Assembly (NCBI RefSeq): GCF_037975245.1
Contig: NC_092571.1
Span: 19,798,917-19,862,916 of the forward strand
Length of the DNA: 64,000 nt
Source: Apostichopus japonicus
Taxonomy: Eukaryota > Echinodermata > Holothuroidea > Aspidochirotida > Stichopodidae
Direction: 5' to 3'
The stretch's first letter is position 1; every line of letters begins with the position of its first letter. Under the pieces are notes generated by a model. It ran no database searches and was not told the origin of the DNA. It saw only the letters and a program-made list of their open reading frames with translations. The translations under genes were made by a program, and so were the position numbers. Shown here piece by piece: positions 10,820 through 23,039 of this stretch.

Positions 10820-11437
10820 ACTTAACTTTAACTTATGTAAATCCCACCCACCCCACCACATAAAAAGAAGCAGGGAGAAAAAATAAAAAAGAAAGGAACA
10901 GCACTTATCTAACAAATGATTTTTTAAAGCCAATTTAAAGGAAGTCAAAGAGGGTTGGGTACGTAAGTTGACATCTAGAGAATTCCAGAACATGGGGCCA
11001 CTGATGCGGATTGTCTTTTGATAAGAAGAAGAACGACATAATCTATGAAAATAATTGTCCCTATTTCATGTATCATAATGGTGAACATTGCCTGCCTTGA
11101 TGAAAAAAGAGCTAAAATTAGGTGGAAGTAAATTGTGATTAAATTTGTACATACTGTAAAGATGCCTAATTGGTAGTGGTATAAGTTGAAAATGCTAAGT
11201 ATATATCCGGTTGTCTTTGAAAAAAGGTGCAGTGTGATCACGGTACAGAACATTGTTGATACATCGTACGGCACGCTTCGGGAGGATGAATAGGCGATTA
11301 ACAATAGATGGGTGCGAGTTAGCCCAGACAATTGCACAATAGTTTAAGTGTGGTAAAACAAGGGTGTTATATATACTGTATAATATTTGTACAACACAAT
11401 TTTCATAACCTACCACACACATCAAATTACAGCACAC
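10820..11437 (-). pseudogene. LINE (CR1/jockey-like) reverse transcriptase C-terminal remnant
   Basis: On the minus strand, 11195-11437 encodes YNTLVLPHLNYCAIVWAN followed by a Lys/Arg-rich RAVRCINN block and HTAPFFKDNRIYT. This is the conserved 'thumb/C-terminal' region that follows the RT domain in non-LTR retrotransposons. After frame shifts, 10811-10993 contains MFWNSLDVNLRTQPSLTSFK, the usual last motif (WNSLP..IR....SFK..LK). The remnant is broken by frameshifts, is truncated on its 5' side at about 11437 and is inactive. It continues as 3' UTR through 10769 and, after the inserted palindrome, 7504-7278. Confidence 0.7.
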
Positions 11438-11633
11438 ACAGTGGCGGAGATTTCTTGTCAGAAGTGGGGGGGTTGCGGGCCATTGATGAAATAAAAAGTC
11501 ATAACTGCTGGCTCACTATCTAAGTGGAGCGCCACCATAAGTTGGCGTGAAGTGCGCAAGAATTTTTTGGCAAATATTGCCTCCCAGATTGCAGTAAATG
11601 GCACTGCCCAGGCCTTGAAAAGCTGCATTTAAC

Positions 11634-12130
11634 CAGTGGCGTATGCAGGATTTTCTAACCCGGGGGGGGGGGGGCGCGTATTAATATCTAAGCGGAGCGC
11701 CACCATTGGTTGGCACGCAGCGTACAAGCAAATTTCTGGTTTTGGTACCCCCAGATCACCGGAAATGGCACTTCTCGGGCTTGAAACTGACCAACCATAT
11801 GTACACTTTTGCCTGAGAACCAAGTTTTTTCCAAATACTTTTTTTCTCATCTATAACCTTTTTGAAGATTGTCACCAGTCACACATCATGTTTGACTTCA
11901 TCACATATCCTGTGGATCATTGCTTTTGTAGGTGATTCTTCATCGCGGCCCACAATATCCGTCAGCCCCACTGTTCAGAATTTGAAAATTCACAATTCTC
12001 GTGAATAAATTCACTTCAAAACATACCCATAATGTTGCACAAAATATCATCTATGGACAACCGATATAGAAAAACCTTCTTCAAACCCTAACAGACGGGT
12101 CAAAATTGCACAAGTATGATGAAGTATGAT
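11634..12130. repeat. Dispersed repeat related to 32820-33350
   Basis: It starts CAGTGGCGTATGCAGG then a G run. It runs nearly parallel to 32860-33350 for about 480 bp, sharing the AAGCGGAGCGCCA core, the CACCGGAAATGGCACTTCTC block, TGTACACTTTTGCCTGAG and later CATACCCATAATGTTGC. No right terminus was identified; the segment before 12252 looks truncated. Confidence 0.6.
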
Positions 12131-12251
12131 GAAGAATGTTGGTTAGGGAATTTTCGAAAATTCAGACAGCTACTAAAAAATTTTGTTGAAGGAAATAAAA
12201 ATATACCAGATATTTCCGAAACCGAACACTACACACATCGACAGTTTTGAG

Positions 12252-12808
12252 CATGGGCGCAGATCAGTCTTGGATAATGGTGGGGACGCGTGTCTGTTCT
12301 ATGACACTATCTAAGCGGAGCGCGACCATGGGTTTGCGCGTAGCGTGGGATTTATTTTGGGCAAATATACCTCCCAGATCGCCGGAAATAACACTTCCCA
12401 GACCTAATGATGCTCCTAAACCTCCTTAAGTTTTAGATCTCATGGCTTAGAAATTTAGTTTGGAGAAATACATGGGCGTCTGCAGAAAGAAAATCGGGAC
12501 AAATAATCCAAGTAGACTTATGTATATACGATGGGTCTGGGGTCCTCTCCCAGAAAACAAATATAGACTGCCTCAAATGCGATTTCCGTCCTATATTTAA
12601 CAACTGTGGATAAAATACAATAAAATGAGAACTGCTGCATGTCATTTGCACAATGCTGGATCAAACTGCGCCAAAGTTCAATACAGGGGAACTTGAAATG
12701 CAGCTATTGGTCAAGACAAATTGGTGGGGCCACGGTATATCATGTCCCCACTACTGAAAAAGTTGGTAGGGACGCGTCCCGCTGTCCTCACCAGGATCTG
12801 CGCCCATG
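12252..12808. mobile_element. CANNGGCG-family MITE (557 bp), nested
   Basis: Perfect 14-bp inverted ends CATGGGCGCAGATC lie at 12252-12265 and 12795-12808. The flanks GTTTTGAG (12244-12251) and GTTTGGAG (12809-12816) match at 7 of 8. It contains the AAGCGGAGCGCGACCAT core at about 12311. Confidence 0.7.
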
Positions 12809-13487
12809 GTTTGGAGGCTGTTTATCGTGGAACGCCATTTCATGCTCACTGATATGATGTGATATCTGCTGTTTGCTTTACAAATTCGAATAATTTTGTC
12901 ACTGTTCCTCTTCCCGTTTTCTTGCCGTATTTTCTACTCCATCCTTTTCTCTCTTTCTTCTTTTTCTTTTCCTTCCTTCACCTCGTTGAAGTTGGCAAGT
13001 GTATACAGTTCCAAAGCTATTCAACAGCAACAAAACGTTATTTTGTATGTCTGTTGTGGGGTGAAGTTACAGTAGCGCTATGAGTTACAAGTTCCAATGC
13101 GCAAGGTGGGGGAAAGGGGCTAGAAATAATGTGTGGGTCAATTCTAACTCGGTTTTCGGTCATTAATTGTTGATGTAGCCTACCAGGTAAAAGGTTGAAA
13201 TGACTTTAACAGTTTCAAATTTAATAATTTGATTTATTATGCCATTTGGAGCACATAAAATAGGCTATAACAGAACATTACTGGCAAAAACTAGGGGGGT
13301 TGATTGTGTGGGTCAACCCCCTCTTCAAAAAGCGGGGGGGGGGGGTTAAAACCCCCCAACCCCCCCTGTTTCTCCGCCACTGGCACACACAGTACTAATA
13401 ACATTCAAGGAATCTTTGGGAGTGATTTAATATCATCCTGTGATATCTTCATGTTTTTCTTTTCTTCTTCTTTTTTCTACTCTGCAG

Positions 13488-13552
13488 GACTGAAGAAAGG
13501 AGGGGAGCCCGGAATGCCAGAGCCAAACCTGCTTAGTTTACTTTGGGCTTAA
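13488..13552 (+). CDS. TOMM7: TOMM7 exon 2: C-terminal part and stop
   Basis: The acceptor TCTGCAG ends at 13487. The split Gly codon is completed by GA, and the frame then encodes LKKGGEPGMPEPNLLSLLWA and TAA (13550-13552). The PGMPEP and LSLLW motifs are the diagnostic C-terminus of TOM7, which faces the intermembrane space side of the outer membrane. Splicing to 4089-4191 yields exactly 55 residues. Phase (1), polypyrimidine tract and length all agree, so the gene looks intact and functional despite the repeat-filled intron. Confidence 0.93.
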
Positions 13553-14475
13553 ATGAGAGCAATCGAAGCGTTGGATGATTCACAGGTGGTCGCATCTTAC
13601 ATAGGCCTGTGATGTGATGAGCAAAGAAGCTGGTACCATGGTAACATCTTAACCAATCCCTCCTGTATCATTTCTGCAGTGGAAAAATCATAGACTTCAT
13701 CCAAGTGGCACGCCCTATGTGAATAATGTCAAGAACCTTCAGAAGATTATCATTTTTATTTAGCTCTACAGCCCTGTTAGCGTGTGATGATGATGATGAC
13801 GATGTCCGATCACAGAAGGCAATGATTGGGTTCTTAGGTTGAATTTCTTTACAGTTTTTGAAAATAATAAATACTCTGCAATTTGGGTTCCAAATTGTTT
13901 TGGGATGGGATGGCAGGGAGGGTATAAAAATAGTTGCATTTTAATCAGCGTGATTTATGTGTAAATTATCTCTATTTGTGCAAATTGTTTTTACGGGTAT
14001 TAATCCGTATAGCTACAGTGTGCATGACATGCAAAGATCTATGTACAGTATCCTATTAAGAATGGCAGAGTGCTATCCTATGGAACCTGTGTTTTAAAGA
14101 AAAGGCATGCCTCGGTAATGTGCTCTTTATTTTTCTTTGCTGGGAAGTTTTGAGCATGTGTCATTATTCTGAGGTTCTGAAAGATCCCTTAATAGGGGAT
14201 GTACCGTAACACTGCCTGTCATTACATATCACAAGAAGAGCAGCTATCATTGGTTAAGTCACATTCCTTGTTTTAAAGCAAAAGTATTAAAGTGATTGAA
14301 AATGCACCTACAATCAAAAATATTCCGCAAATATTAAATTAACATTATAGTGAGAGTATGTTAATTGTTAGGAGTAACATGAAGTTACTTTTTTAGGAAT
14401 CGTTAAGGGTTTAAAAAATGTAATTTAAAAACAAAGCTCAAAATTGTATAACAGGAACAGTGCTATTCCATATAC
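13553..14475 (+). other. TOMM7 3' UTR and downstream non-coding sequence
   Basis: The first part must be 3' UTR. The first clear AATAAA after the stop is at 13866-13871, giving a UTR of about 0.3 kb if used. Nothing coding was recognised afterwards. Confidence 0.5.
13866..13871 (+). terminator. Candidate TOMM7 polyadenylation signal
   Basis: A canonical AATAAA lies 314 bases after the TOMM7 stop codon. It was chosen only by position; no GU-rich element was verified. Confidence 0.35.
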
Positions 14476-14777
14476 CAGGGTTAATTAATTTTCGGCTAGG
14501 ACCAGATAGAAACTGGTTGGAGAAGACGACAAGAAAGAGTGAAATTTTAACTATACCTACAGTACAGTAGATTGTTCAATATGCAGGTTCAATGTGCAGG
14601 TTCAATGCGCAGGTTCAATGCGCAGGGTATCCAGCCGATTGCATGCTAGTGCTTATGGCCTTGAAAGGTCTGCACATGTAGGGAAAGTTTTCTGCTTGAT
14701 TTTCCTTTGGAGGGCCAGTTTGAAATATTTTGTGGGCCAGATTTGGCCCACAGGCTACATGAATAATGCGTACCCTG
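14476..14777. mobile_element. Possible short hAT-like MITE
   Basis: It begins CAGGGTTAATTAATT and ends TAATGCGTACCCTG. The flanks CCATATAC (14468-14475) and CTATATGC (14778-14785) match at 6 of 8. The right part contains GGGCCAGATTTGGCCCAC, typical of the subterminal region of many hAT elements. It includes a four-copy 13-bp tandem run (14582-14628). Confidence 0.45.
14582..14628. repeat. Short tandem repeat, 13-bp unit, about 4 copies
   Basis: Repeats of GCAGGTTCAATGC with single-base variants. Confidence 0.7.
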
Positions 14778-15504
14778 CTATATGCAGTAAACAAGGTTCA
14801 TAAAGATTGATCTGTCTATTCATTTGTTCATAACATTTGGCCTTATTTGGATTACAGCTGAGAGAAATTCTGATAAGAACAGCTGGAAAATTCCATCCTT
14901 TAGATAAATATATCGCTGTATGCATTTAGGCAGCGTGTTGATCTTGGTATGCAATAAGTCATATAAATAAACAATAAATTGCATGATTCTAATGTTCGTT
15001 TGAATCTTGAGGAGCCTCAGATGTTGAGAAGGGTCAAAATTTTAACAATTAATAACAACCTGAATAGATAGCAGTCTTTCTAATGTCTACTAATGATCAT
15101 ATCAAAATAAATTCTGTGCCAAAAGTCGTCCTTACGACTTGAGGAAGGTTGTTGATGACACAGACAAGTCCACTGATGTCTTGAGAAAGTCCTTTGATGA
15201 TAAGTGAATTCCATATGTATTACTAATAATCATCATTAAGAGACTGGCAATTTTTTTCCATGTGGTATGTTACAGTTATGTTACTCTTATTACAATTAAC
15301 AGTGAACTGAATTAAAACATTTTCATTTCTGGTTGCTCTTTTTTGAAAGTGAATTATTATGTCATCTTCTAAATACCATACACCCTCTCCAAGTCTCCAT
15401 ACACCCACCCACCCATACACCCTCTCCATCATCAGCTTTGCCTTAAGTGAGTTTACAGTATCTAGTTTGTTGGTATTTAGTTGCTTGCTCTAGTAGTGTT
15501 GGAG

Positions 15505-15780
15505 TTATTATTATTATTACACCAGTGGTTATATAGCGCAAAATCCCAGGGTTCAATGCGCTTAACCAAACAAATACATATATACAATTGAATACACTTA
15601 ACCATAGGTTTGTTTGAAATAAAACGTCTTTAACGCTGATCTGAAAGTGCTGATAGAGGTTAGGCTTCGTATTTCTGATTGTAACTTGTTCCACAACAAC
15701 GTTGTGACATGGCTAAAAGCTTGCTCCCGCACTCGATGGTTTGATCTACGAGTTGTGAGAGCAGGACTTTCAGAGGATGA
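15505..15780 (-). pseudogene. LINE 3'-end fragment (last RT-ORF codons plus tail)
   Basis: On the minus strand about 55 codons (15765 to 15601) read TTRRSNHRVREQAFSHV then LLWNKLQSEIRSL and STFRSALKTF before a stop. This is the conserved end of non-LTR retrotransposon ORF2. It is followed by a short 3' UTR with GCGCTATATAAC and a (TAA)n tail at 15505-15518. It is 5'-truncated, as is usual for LINE copies. Its last-motif variant differs from the fragment at 10.8 kb, so a different family is likely. Confidence 0.65.
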
Positions 15781-15922
15781 GAGAAGGATTATGGATATGA
15801 AATATTTCCTGCAAGTTAACTGTGCAAGTAAATACCAATAATTCTCTAAGTTAACTTTATGGAATTTGAAAGCATCAGAGGGGACAATTTTTACACAGTC
15901 ACAAATATGCATTGCTTGCATC

Positions 15923-18270
15923 AGCTACAGGGGTTGGGGGGGGGGGGCAGTAGAGGAACAGGGTCTGATTACACCTCTAGAGCACCTAGTGGTACATCAA
16001 TAGTATATAACATGCAAATTCCCGTTCCCTCCCTTTGTAGCTATAAGGAATTATGATTTTGTTTGCCAGAACCAAGCATTAGGGTTGAATTACTGACATA
16101 AATTATTGGTCTTTCTAATCTTCCTCTTATTTCTAATTTCTTTATTGCTTGTTCGTATCATATTGCAAATTTCAATGGACTACAGAATCCATACCAGTGT
16201 AATAACGCCAGTAGTGTGGGTGTGTGATAAATTACAGTTTTTCACACCAAAAAGGTTGGAATTCCCGTAAAAGCTGCAGTTTAAGTCAAATGTCAACAAA
16301 CATAAGCAACATCCCCGACTCTCAGATAACGTCAAAGTTTTATTGGCTTTCTGCCTTTATGTTGCACATTTGCTCTACAATTTCATCATAACATTTGAAA
16401 TGGGAATAACCAGAGGGTGGAACTTGGAGTGGAATGTTGTATGTGGTTAGAGAATACAAAAAAGCATCCGTATTTCCAGTGAACAGGTAGCAGTAACGCC
16501 CTTTTGTGTTCCAAACTACGGCTTTTGACCGCTCATGACCTCACCGTCATTCGTGGCGCTCATTTCCTAGATAACTTTAGAAGTTTTGAACATTGGAGTC
16601 ACAGCATGATAATTATGGAGCATTTTAGTAGCTTAGCAACCAGTGAACAAGAATGGATTTATAAATGTTGATACACACTACAAAGGTCAATTGACTGATG
16701 TAGAGCCGTAGTAAACTTCATTACATTTTACCATGTGTCATTTATAGGCCTAACACATTTCTTTGATGTGTACATTGAAACGATAAAAAAAATTACGGAG
16801 CAAGAATTCTCAACTCGATAAGAAACGACTGCCCTAGTGTAATCGCGCAAAATCATTCCCGAGGGAAAGGTATATAACCTCACCCCACATCAGGTATCCT
16901 ACCGAATAAAACACACGAGTGGGAATTTTTCGCGATACTTTGAAGGTATCTTGCACTTTATAAGATGAATTGATAAGCAGTGACTGCCGTATAGCCCAAA
17001 AGAAAGCCCGTAACTAGGGGTTCGATTTTTGTGTTGGGATTGGGCATGAATGTTCAATTGTTGGCAGATATCCGTCCTGGAGTGGGGGGTCTAAAGGGGT
17101 CCTTTCCCCTATAATATCATTTAAACTACATCTGTGTCATACAAGTTTGAAGGTCGCTAGTGCATGTATTTAACTTTGCGTGTGTCCCCACCCCCCCCCC
17201 CATGGTTACGTCCCTGAACATGGGTACATGTACTTGTCAACAGGACTTAACAAAAAATACATTTCACCCCTTCGCCTTCATTACGCTCCTCCAGCAACTA
17301 TTTAAGCGAGACCAAAGGTGACGGCGATCTTATTAAAATAGAAAAGTCGAACGAAACTTGATATGGACCAGCCCGAGTAGGTCAAGTTACGCGGACTTCT
17401 ACAAATAGAGGGCGCACATGGACTAGCTGTTAGACTTAATTGTTATTTTATTGTCCTTCCATATTGCGCTTGAAGTGTTCATTGCTTTGTGGTTATATTC
17501 TAACCTACAACTTCCGTTAACATCGGCTGATAATCAGGCATGAGTGAGGGTGGAAGGGACGTTTTGTGCTCTTTTCATTAATAGAAGTGACATGCATTTA
17601 GTTAATGATAAGTACACTCTTCCATTTACGTAACAAAAATGCAGCGCCCTGTTGTTATAATCGATGACTTAAGACAACTGTTATTGAAAAGTACCATTTT
17701 GTTGTACAATTGAAAAGTAATAATATAGTAAAACAAGTACCGAGTTGTTGCTTTAAATACTGCGTTTGCCATACAGAATGCACAGAGGGTCCACTTTTGA
17801 TGTGATTTTGCGGCTCTCTTCCTCAAATCAAACTCGCATGTCCCACTACCCTTCGAATTTTAAGGTTAATTAAACATGAATATCGAAAAGGAACATGTTT
17901 CGAGACTTGTGGTATCCGCTCCGCCTTCCCACTCCTCCCCCAAGAAACCTTTCCACCCCCCCCCCCCCATTAAAGTTATTGATTTCAAGTTTAAACATCC
18001 TTCTTCCTTGAAAGTCGATATGCAAACCTTTCTGCGGTGTAATATATGTATGCTGTGGGTTTACAAGTATGTGTGGTGTAGGCCTACTTTGGAAACCATA
18101 TAAGAAAAAGTGAAAGGCTGTAACCGTAATGTCTGTTAAATGTTATCTATATGTTCAAACGGAGAACCTACTCCCCGCACAGGCGATGACAGACCCACAG
18201 CAGTAAGTCCCCCGTAGAGAAGAATGTCCTTGGGTTTCATCTGCTGAGAGATGTACAATCTACTTCATTA
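15923..18270. other. Non-coding interval, no gene recognised
   Basis: AT-rich sequence with short G and C homopolymer runs (15935, 17190, 17960). A C-rich segment near 17000-17220, starting CCCGTAACTAGGGG and ending CATGGTTACGTCCCTG, looks like another inverted-ended insertion, but no target duplication was found. Confidence 0.35.
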
Positions 18271-18278
18271 TCCATCGG

Positions 18279-18644
18279 CATTGGCGTAGGAAGGTACTTT
18301 TGAGTGGGGGGCTGAAGACTGATGGCCGGCCTGGGGGAGGGGTCTAAAGGGAGGGGGTGTCCCCCTCCCCTTTGGAATTTTTTTGCATTTCCAGGTGGCC
18401 TCAGATGCAATTTGGTGCAATATAGCACACTTCAACACCCACTCCATTTTGTAAAGAATTTTGCATTTTCACCTGGCCTTAGATGCAATTTGGTGCTCCA
18501 AATGAGATTTTTTTCTCATTTGGAAATGAAAAAGGGGTTTTCTGACTTGCGGAGCGGGGGGGGGGCGGAACGATACTTCCGCCCCCCATATTTTTCACTG
18601 GGGGGGGCTGGCGCCCCCCCAGCCCCCCGGTTCCTACGCCCTTG
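18279..18644. mobile_element. CANNGGCG-family MITE, copy 2 (366 bp)
   Basis: It begins CATTGGCGTAGGAAGG and ends GGTTCCTACGCCCTTG. A perfect 8-bp duplication TCCATCGG lies at 18271-18278 and 18645-18652. The internal sequence is closely similar to copies at 1171-2258 and 41215-41582, including TTTTGCATTTCCAGGTGGCC and GGCGGAA...TTCCGCC. G-run and C-run arms sit near the ends. Confidence 0.85.
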
Positions 18645-18652
18645 TCCATCGG

Positions 18653-21411
18653 GTCATTTTCATTGCCCCTTCACCGCGGTGATGATCCCTGTTTTTTTCC
18701 TTCTAATTCCTGTGAGATTATTGCTTTTATAACTATACTGTCACAATACATGTTTCAGAGAATTGCCAGTCTGAGTTTAAAGGTGGCGTCTCGTACAGAC
18801 TTTTGAATCCTTTCAGTCGATCAAGGAATTGAAGTCACTTGTCGTCAAAATGCATATCGTCAGGTACGATCACTAAACAATAGACGTCGTGCGCGTACAG
18901 GGCTTCACGTAGAACATGTACAGGTTACTCAGACTAATTGTCTGGTCTGAAATTGGCAAACTCCCCCCCCCCCCTCCACCCCAGGAGAAGCTAAAGGCGC
19001 GCATTCCATGCTATAATCAGCTAAGCATATTTTGCTGGAACAAACTAAGGTGCACTGCACTGGATAAGCCAGAACCGTTTATTCAGCCGTCCTGTAACGT
19101 CCAGAGACGGACGGCTCTGTGGAAATCTACTATGGGGGTTTCAAATGGAACACTTGTATGTCGGCCTATATGTTCATCTCTCTGAAACGTAATGGATACT
19201 TAATACATTAACGAGTATCGGCCTGGAACGCAGTTATTTTACTTGATTTTGAGAACCATGAGAGACCGACTGGTTTATAACATTTTTATTTTACTTTTAT
19301 ATTTTACAATTTAGACGAAATTGATTGGCGAAACCCACTTCACTTTAGCCGGCCATGGCTAAGTAACAAACAACTTGAACAATTGCCAAATGCAAATCAA
19401 GAACAAAACAAATACTATATCCTGTTTTTAGCCTTATAATGATGGATTCGATGAGATAGATATACAGAAAGAAAAACGAATTCCTGATCGTCAAAAGCGG
19501 TTCCCCAGCGATTAACGTTTGTAGTCTTAGCCCTCGAGTGTCCCTATATCAACCTTCCCAGCACCATTGAGGGTTTATTCTTGATGAGTTGGCCATCTGT
19601 CTTATTCGCAGTTTGGAAACATTGACGCTGCCCTTCAGTTTTCCTGGTATCCATTAACACGTATAACATAATTCGACACATCACAAATAATGTCCTGTAT
19701 TTGCCGACAAGTTGTTAGGATATATACAATAAGTTTTAATCTAGAATTTGGCAGTGACGAGCGTGTCTCAGACGTGCGATTATCAGTGAAGGTGGAATGG
19801 TGTTTCCGAAGTTGGGGTAGGCCTATACCATATATGCATATGGGGTGGTTTAGTGAGAAGGAAACACTATAATTGAATAATTAAAAATCATTTCAAATAT
19901 ATTCGACTTAGTACCATAAACATAATACGTAACCTCCGTCTGCAATGACGTCATGCATCAATCTTTGGCATTTTGATGCTTAGCCTTTTAGTATGTTATT
20001 CCGAGGATAAGTGGACAAATAAACAAAAGTTCTCTTTGAACCATGGAGATCTGAACAGATGATCCGGGGTGACAATATAAACTCTCAGTAGGCTGAGTTG
20101 TTCATGGATTCTCTAAATATGTAGGCTTACATGCGTACACATGCATGAACTAGTATTTTCTACAAGTGTTAAAATTTTATCTGTGATTATCAAAGTACAT
20201 AGATTTGAGGATATTTTGTACTTAGAAATTGAGTAATTTCAACAATTCAGTACTGCAGATCCCCCACCCCCACCCCCTTCCCCACCCCTCCCCGCACCAA
20301 CCAAAACGTGTTCTGTAATGAAACAAATTGGAGTACAACGCATTTAGCAATAATTAGTTATATTATAAATTTCCACTGCAACAAAGTAGACATCTATTAC
20401 TACACGTTTATTTCACACTATTGTAGCATAACCTTGAATAAATTAATGGAGGAGGGGTGGGGGGGTTCACACATGTTACACAGGGATATAAACCCCCATT
20501 CTACTGATGCAATGGGCGATTGGGGAGATTCAGAGAAAAAATACCGCGCTTTGGAGTTGTCGCATGAAGCACTAAGTGACATGAAGGTAAAACGGAAAAT
20601 TTTTTTCCAAACGATTGTTTGAAGAACAAGACAGTCCCGATTTCGCAAAAAAAAAAAAAAAAAAAAAAAAAACGAAAATTGGAATTTGGACGAAATTCAA
20701 TGTAAAACGACAATTTTATTCGTAACTGCTGTTTTACGGTCAAGAATAAGACGAGATGTAACATCTACACTACCGTAGAAATATTAGCAGTAACATGGCG
20801 GCGCATGCATGTGTTTACGATGAGAGACCTTTGACTTACATAAAGCAAAACCTTCTTTTAAAGATACGAGACAGTATGTTGACATGTCACGGAATCGTGA
20901 TCATTTTGGGTGTGGTTGACAAATGGTGGCGATTTATGACAACCGGTGTGACCTGTCAGACGCGATCTGAATAACAGACAAAATAAATACAGGCTTTATC
21001 GCAATCATGACTTCGGGAAAGTTGCCAAAGACTGGGCAATTCCGGAGGGCTGAATCTGTCTTTCGTATTGTATAGCCGAGAAATTATCTGACAGAAATAT
21101 TTAGATTTCTTAATACCAGCTTAACATGAAATGGTGGGGGGCGGGGAAGGGTAGGGATAGGGAACAGATGGTGCAGGAGAGAGCAGGAGCGGGGTAGGGT
21201 AGGGTAGAGAGAATGAGGGTAGAAAGAAGCAGAGGATGATGGATAAAGAGAGCTTTGAGGTGCATCTTTGGAGATAATAATCTAAGCATAGACTGACCCG
21301 AACATTGGGCAAAACATTAAAACATACAAGTAGAGTTGGTTCAGGTCCCGTCTTCAAAAATCAGAGTTTGAGGTTTGAAAGTTGGAGAGTTTGGTACGGT
21401 ATAGATGCTTG
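18653..21411. other. Non-coding interval, no gene recognised
   Basis: Scattered homopolymer runs (C run near 18963, C-rich 20260-20300, a run of about 26 A at 20647-20672) in AT-rich DNA. No exon with paired splice sites and no known domain was seen. Confidence 0.35.
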
Positions 21412-21801
21412 GGTCAAGTTCAAGTTCAAGTTTCAGGTTTACAGTCTTGTTTCAGGGCCAAGGCCTTCTCACACGACTTTACAACTTAACCCTGGTCATT
21501 GGTAACTTGTCACACCTACACACCAATGTGTGCACAATCCAATCAATCTCTCCTGGGGCACCACAGTGCACCACAACCACGTGTCCCCCGGGGACTTCCC
21601 ATAGGGTGCAGCCACAAACCGGCGCAAACAACTATATTTACAAGTTACCTCGCAAGTCCCCATTTATACACCTGGGTGAAGAGAGGCAATGGAGATAAAG
21701 CGCCTTGCCCAAGGACACAACGTAATGATCTGGCCAGGGCTCGAACCTGTAATCCTTAGATCACAAGTCCACTGCCTTAACCACTTGACCACAACGCCCT
21801 C
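21412..21801 (-). mobile_element. tRNA-derived SINE with conserved central domain
   Basis: Read on the minus strand, a tRNA-like head (about 75 nt from 21801) has a box A (TGGTCAAGTGGTTAAGG) and a box B (GGTTCGAGCCC, plus coordinates 21737-21747). It is followed by a body containing GTGTCCTTGGGCAAGGCGCT and CACCCAGGTGTATAAATGGG, the kind of conserved core shared by several deuterostome SINE families. The 3' end is a CTTGAA simple repeat at 21412-21435. The head resembles class II (Leu/Ser-like) tRNAs. It is non-coding and was mobilised by a LINE partner. Confidence 0.75.
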
Positions 21802-22259
21802 ACGAGTCAGGGAAGTAGTTAGAACATTGGAGAAATATTCGTTCACAGGTGGGCATAACATTCCGATGTCTTACTCTTGAAATACGGAAATGATGTAGGT
21901 AATGATGCCCACGTCCTAATCCCTCGATGCCCTCTCTCTCTCCACCCCCCCCCCCCCCCCTGCCATTTCCAATTTCATTGAGATGACGGAAGTATAAACA
22001 GTGATCAAATTTTATTTAACATTTACTCGAAACCGCAAATAACTTCAGTAAAGTGCGTTGCTTGATAGGACATAATAAATGCGTGTATAAACATAATAGG
22101 GTATTTCAAATACCAATGTTTCGCAGGTACTAGGGTTAACACCTAACCAGTTTTACGACAGTTGTACATTGCCAGTGGTTTATGGGTTGAACTATTTATA
22201 GGATCAATTTGACCTCGTTCGTTGCTAAGGCGTATTCACGCGTTACTTGTAGAAAGAAA

Positions 22260-23030
22260 ACTACAGAGCGCTTACTTGTAACAAGAGCAGGTACTTGCAT
22301 CGAGTATGCTACAGATCACTTACTTGTATTGAGTATACTACAGATCACTTACTTGTATCGAGTATACTACAGAGCACTTACTTGTATTGAGTATACTACA
22401 GAGCACTTACTTGTATTGAGTATACTACAGATCACTTACTTGTATCGAGTATACTACAGAGCACTTACTTGTATTGAGTATACTACAGATCACTTACTTG
22501 TATTGAGTATACTACAGATCACTTACTTGTATCGAGTATACTACAGAGCACTTACTTGTATTGAGTATACTACAGATCACTTACTTGTATCGAGTATACT
22601 ACAGAGCACTTACTTGTATCGAGTATGCTAAAAGCACTTACTCGTATTAAGTATACGACAGAGCACTTACTTGTATCGAGTATGCTACAAGCACTTACTC
22701 GTATTAAGTATACGACAGAGCACTTACTTGTATCGAATATAATACAGAGCACTTACTTGTATCGAGTATGCTACAAGCACTTACTTGTACTGAGTATGCT
22801 ACAGAGCACTTACTTGTACTGAGTATGCTACAGAGCACTTACTTGTACTGAGTATGCTAAAAGCACTTACTTGTATTGAGTATGCTAAAAGCACTTACTT
22901 GTATTGAGTATGCTAAAAGCACTTACTTGTATTGAGTATGCTAAAAGCACTTACTTGTATTGAGTATGCTAAAAGCACTTACTTGTATCGAGTATACAAC
23001 ATAGCGCTTACTTGTATATCGAGTGTAGTT
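22260..23030. repeat. 29-bp minisatellite A (about 26 copies)
   Basis: The unit is ACTTACTTGTATYGAGTATR followed by CTACAGAKC, with a strict 29-bp step over most of the array. Variants with AAAAGC in place of ACAGAGC cluster in the 3' third (22620-22980). Because 29 is not a multiple of 3 the array is read in all three phases every 87 bp and stays open for 140 codons. That frame is not a gene. Confidence 0.9.
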
Positions 23031-23039
23031 ATTTTTCGA

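Larger units (their letters stand above)
11439..13382. mobile_element. CANNGGCG-family composite element (1.9 kb) with nested copies
   Basis: The left end is CAGTGGCGGAGA and the right end is TCTCCGCCACTG, exact inverted repeats. The flank GCACACA (7 bp, possibly 8 with the shared C) lies at 11432-11438 and 13383-13389. A G run follows the left end and G/C runs precede the right end. It contains a core AAGTGGAGCGCCACCAT near 11523, a second family start at 11634 and a complete nested copy at 12252-12808. No transposase. Confidence 0.65.
4192..13487 (+). other. TOMM7: TOMM7 intron (about 9.3 kb), filled with nested mobile elements
   Basis: The donor is GTAAGT at 4192. The acceptor is TCTGCAG ending at 13487, behind a long pyrimidine tract (about 13455-13480). 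Both exon sides are phase 1. The intron holds, in order, a hAT-like element (4819-6827), a minus-strand LINE 3' end (7278-11437) split by the giant inverted-repeat element (7505-10768), and the CANNGGCG composite (11439-13382). The last element ends only about 105 bp before the acceptor. Confidence 0.9.

Noticed and set aside
13304-13487. 61 codons in frame upstream of TOMM7 exon 2
   Set aside because: These run through a MITE end and the pyrimidine tract of the intron; the true upstream exon is at 4089-4191.
15117-15208. Open stretch reading KSRPYDLRKVVDDTDKS
   Set aside because: Protein-like composition, but short, without a start or credible splice sites, and next to repeat DNA; chance is likely.
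17000-17220. Possible MITE with GTAAC-type inverted ends
   Set aside because: Inverted ends match poorly and no target duplication was found.
22209-22822. 140-codon periodic frame (CIEYTT...LLVLSI pattern)
   Set aside because: The 29-bp minisatellite lacks stops in all phases; periodicity is that of the repeat, not of a protein.
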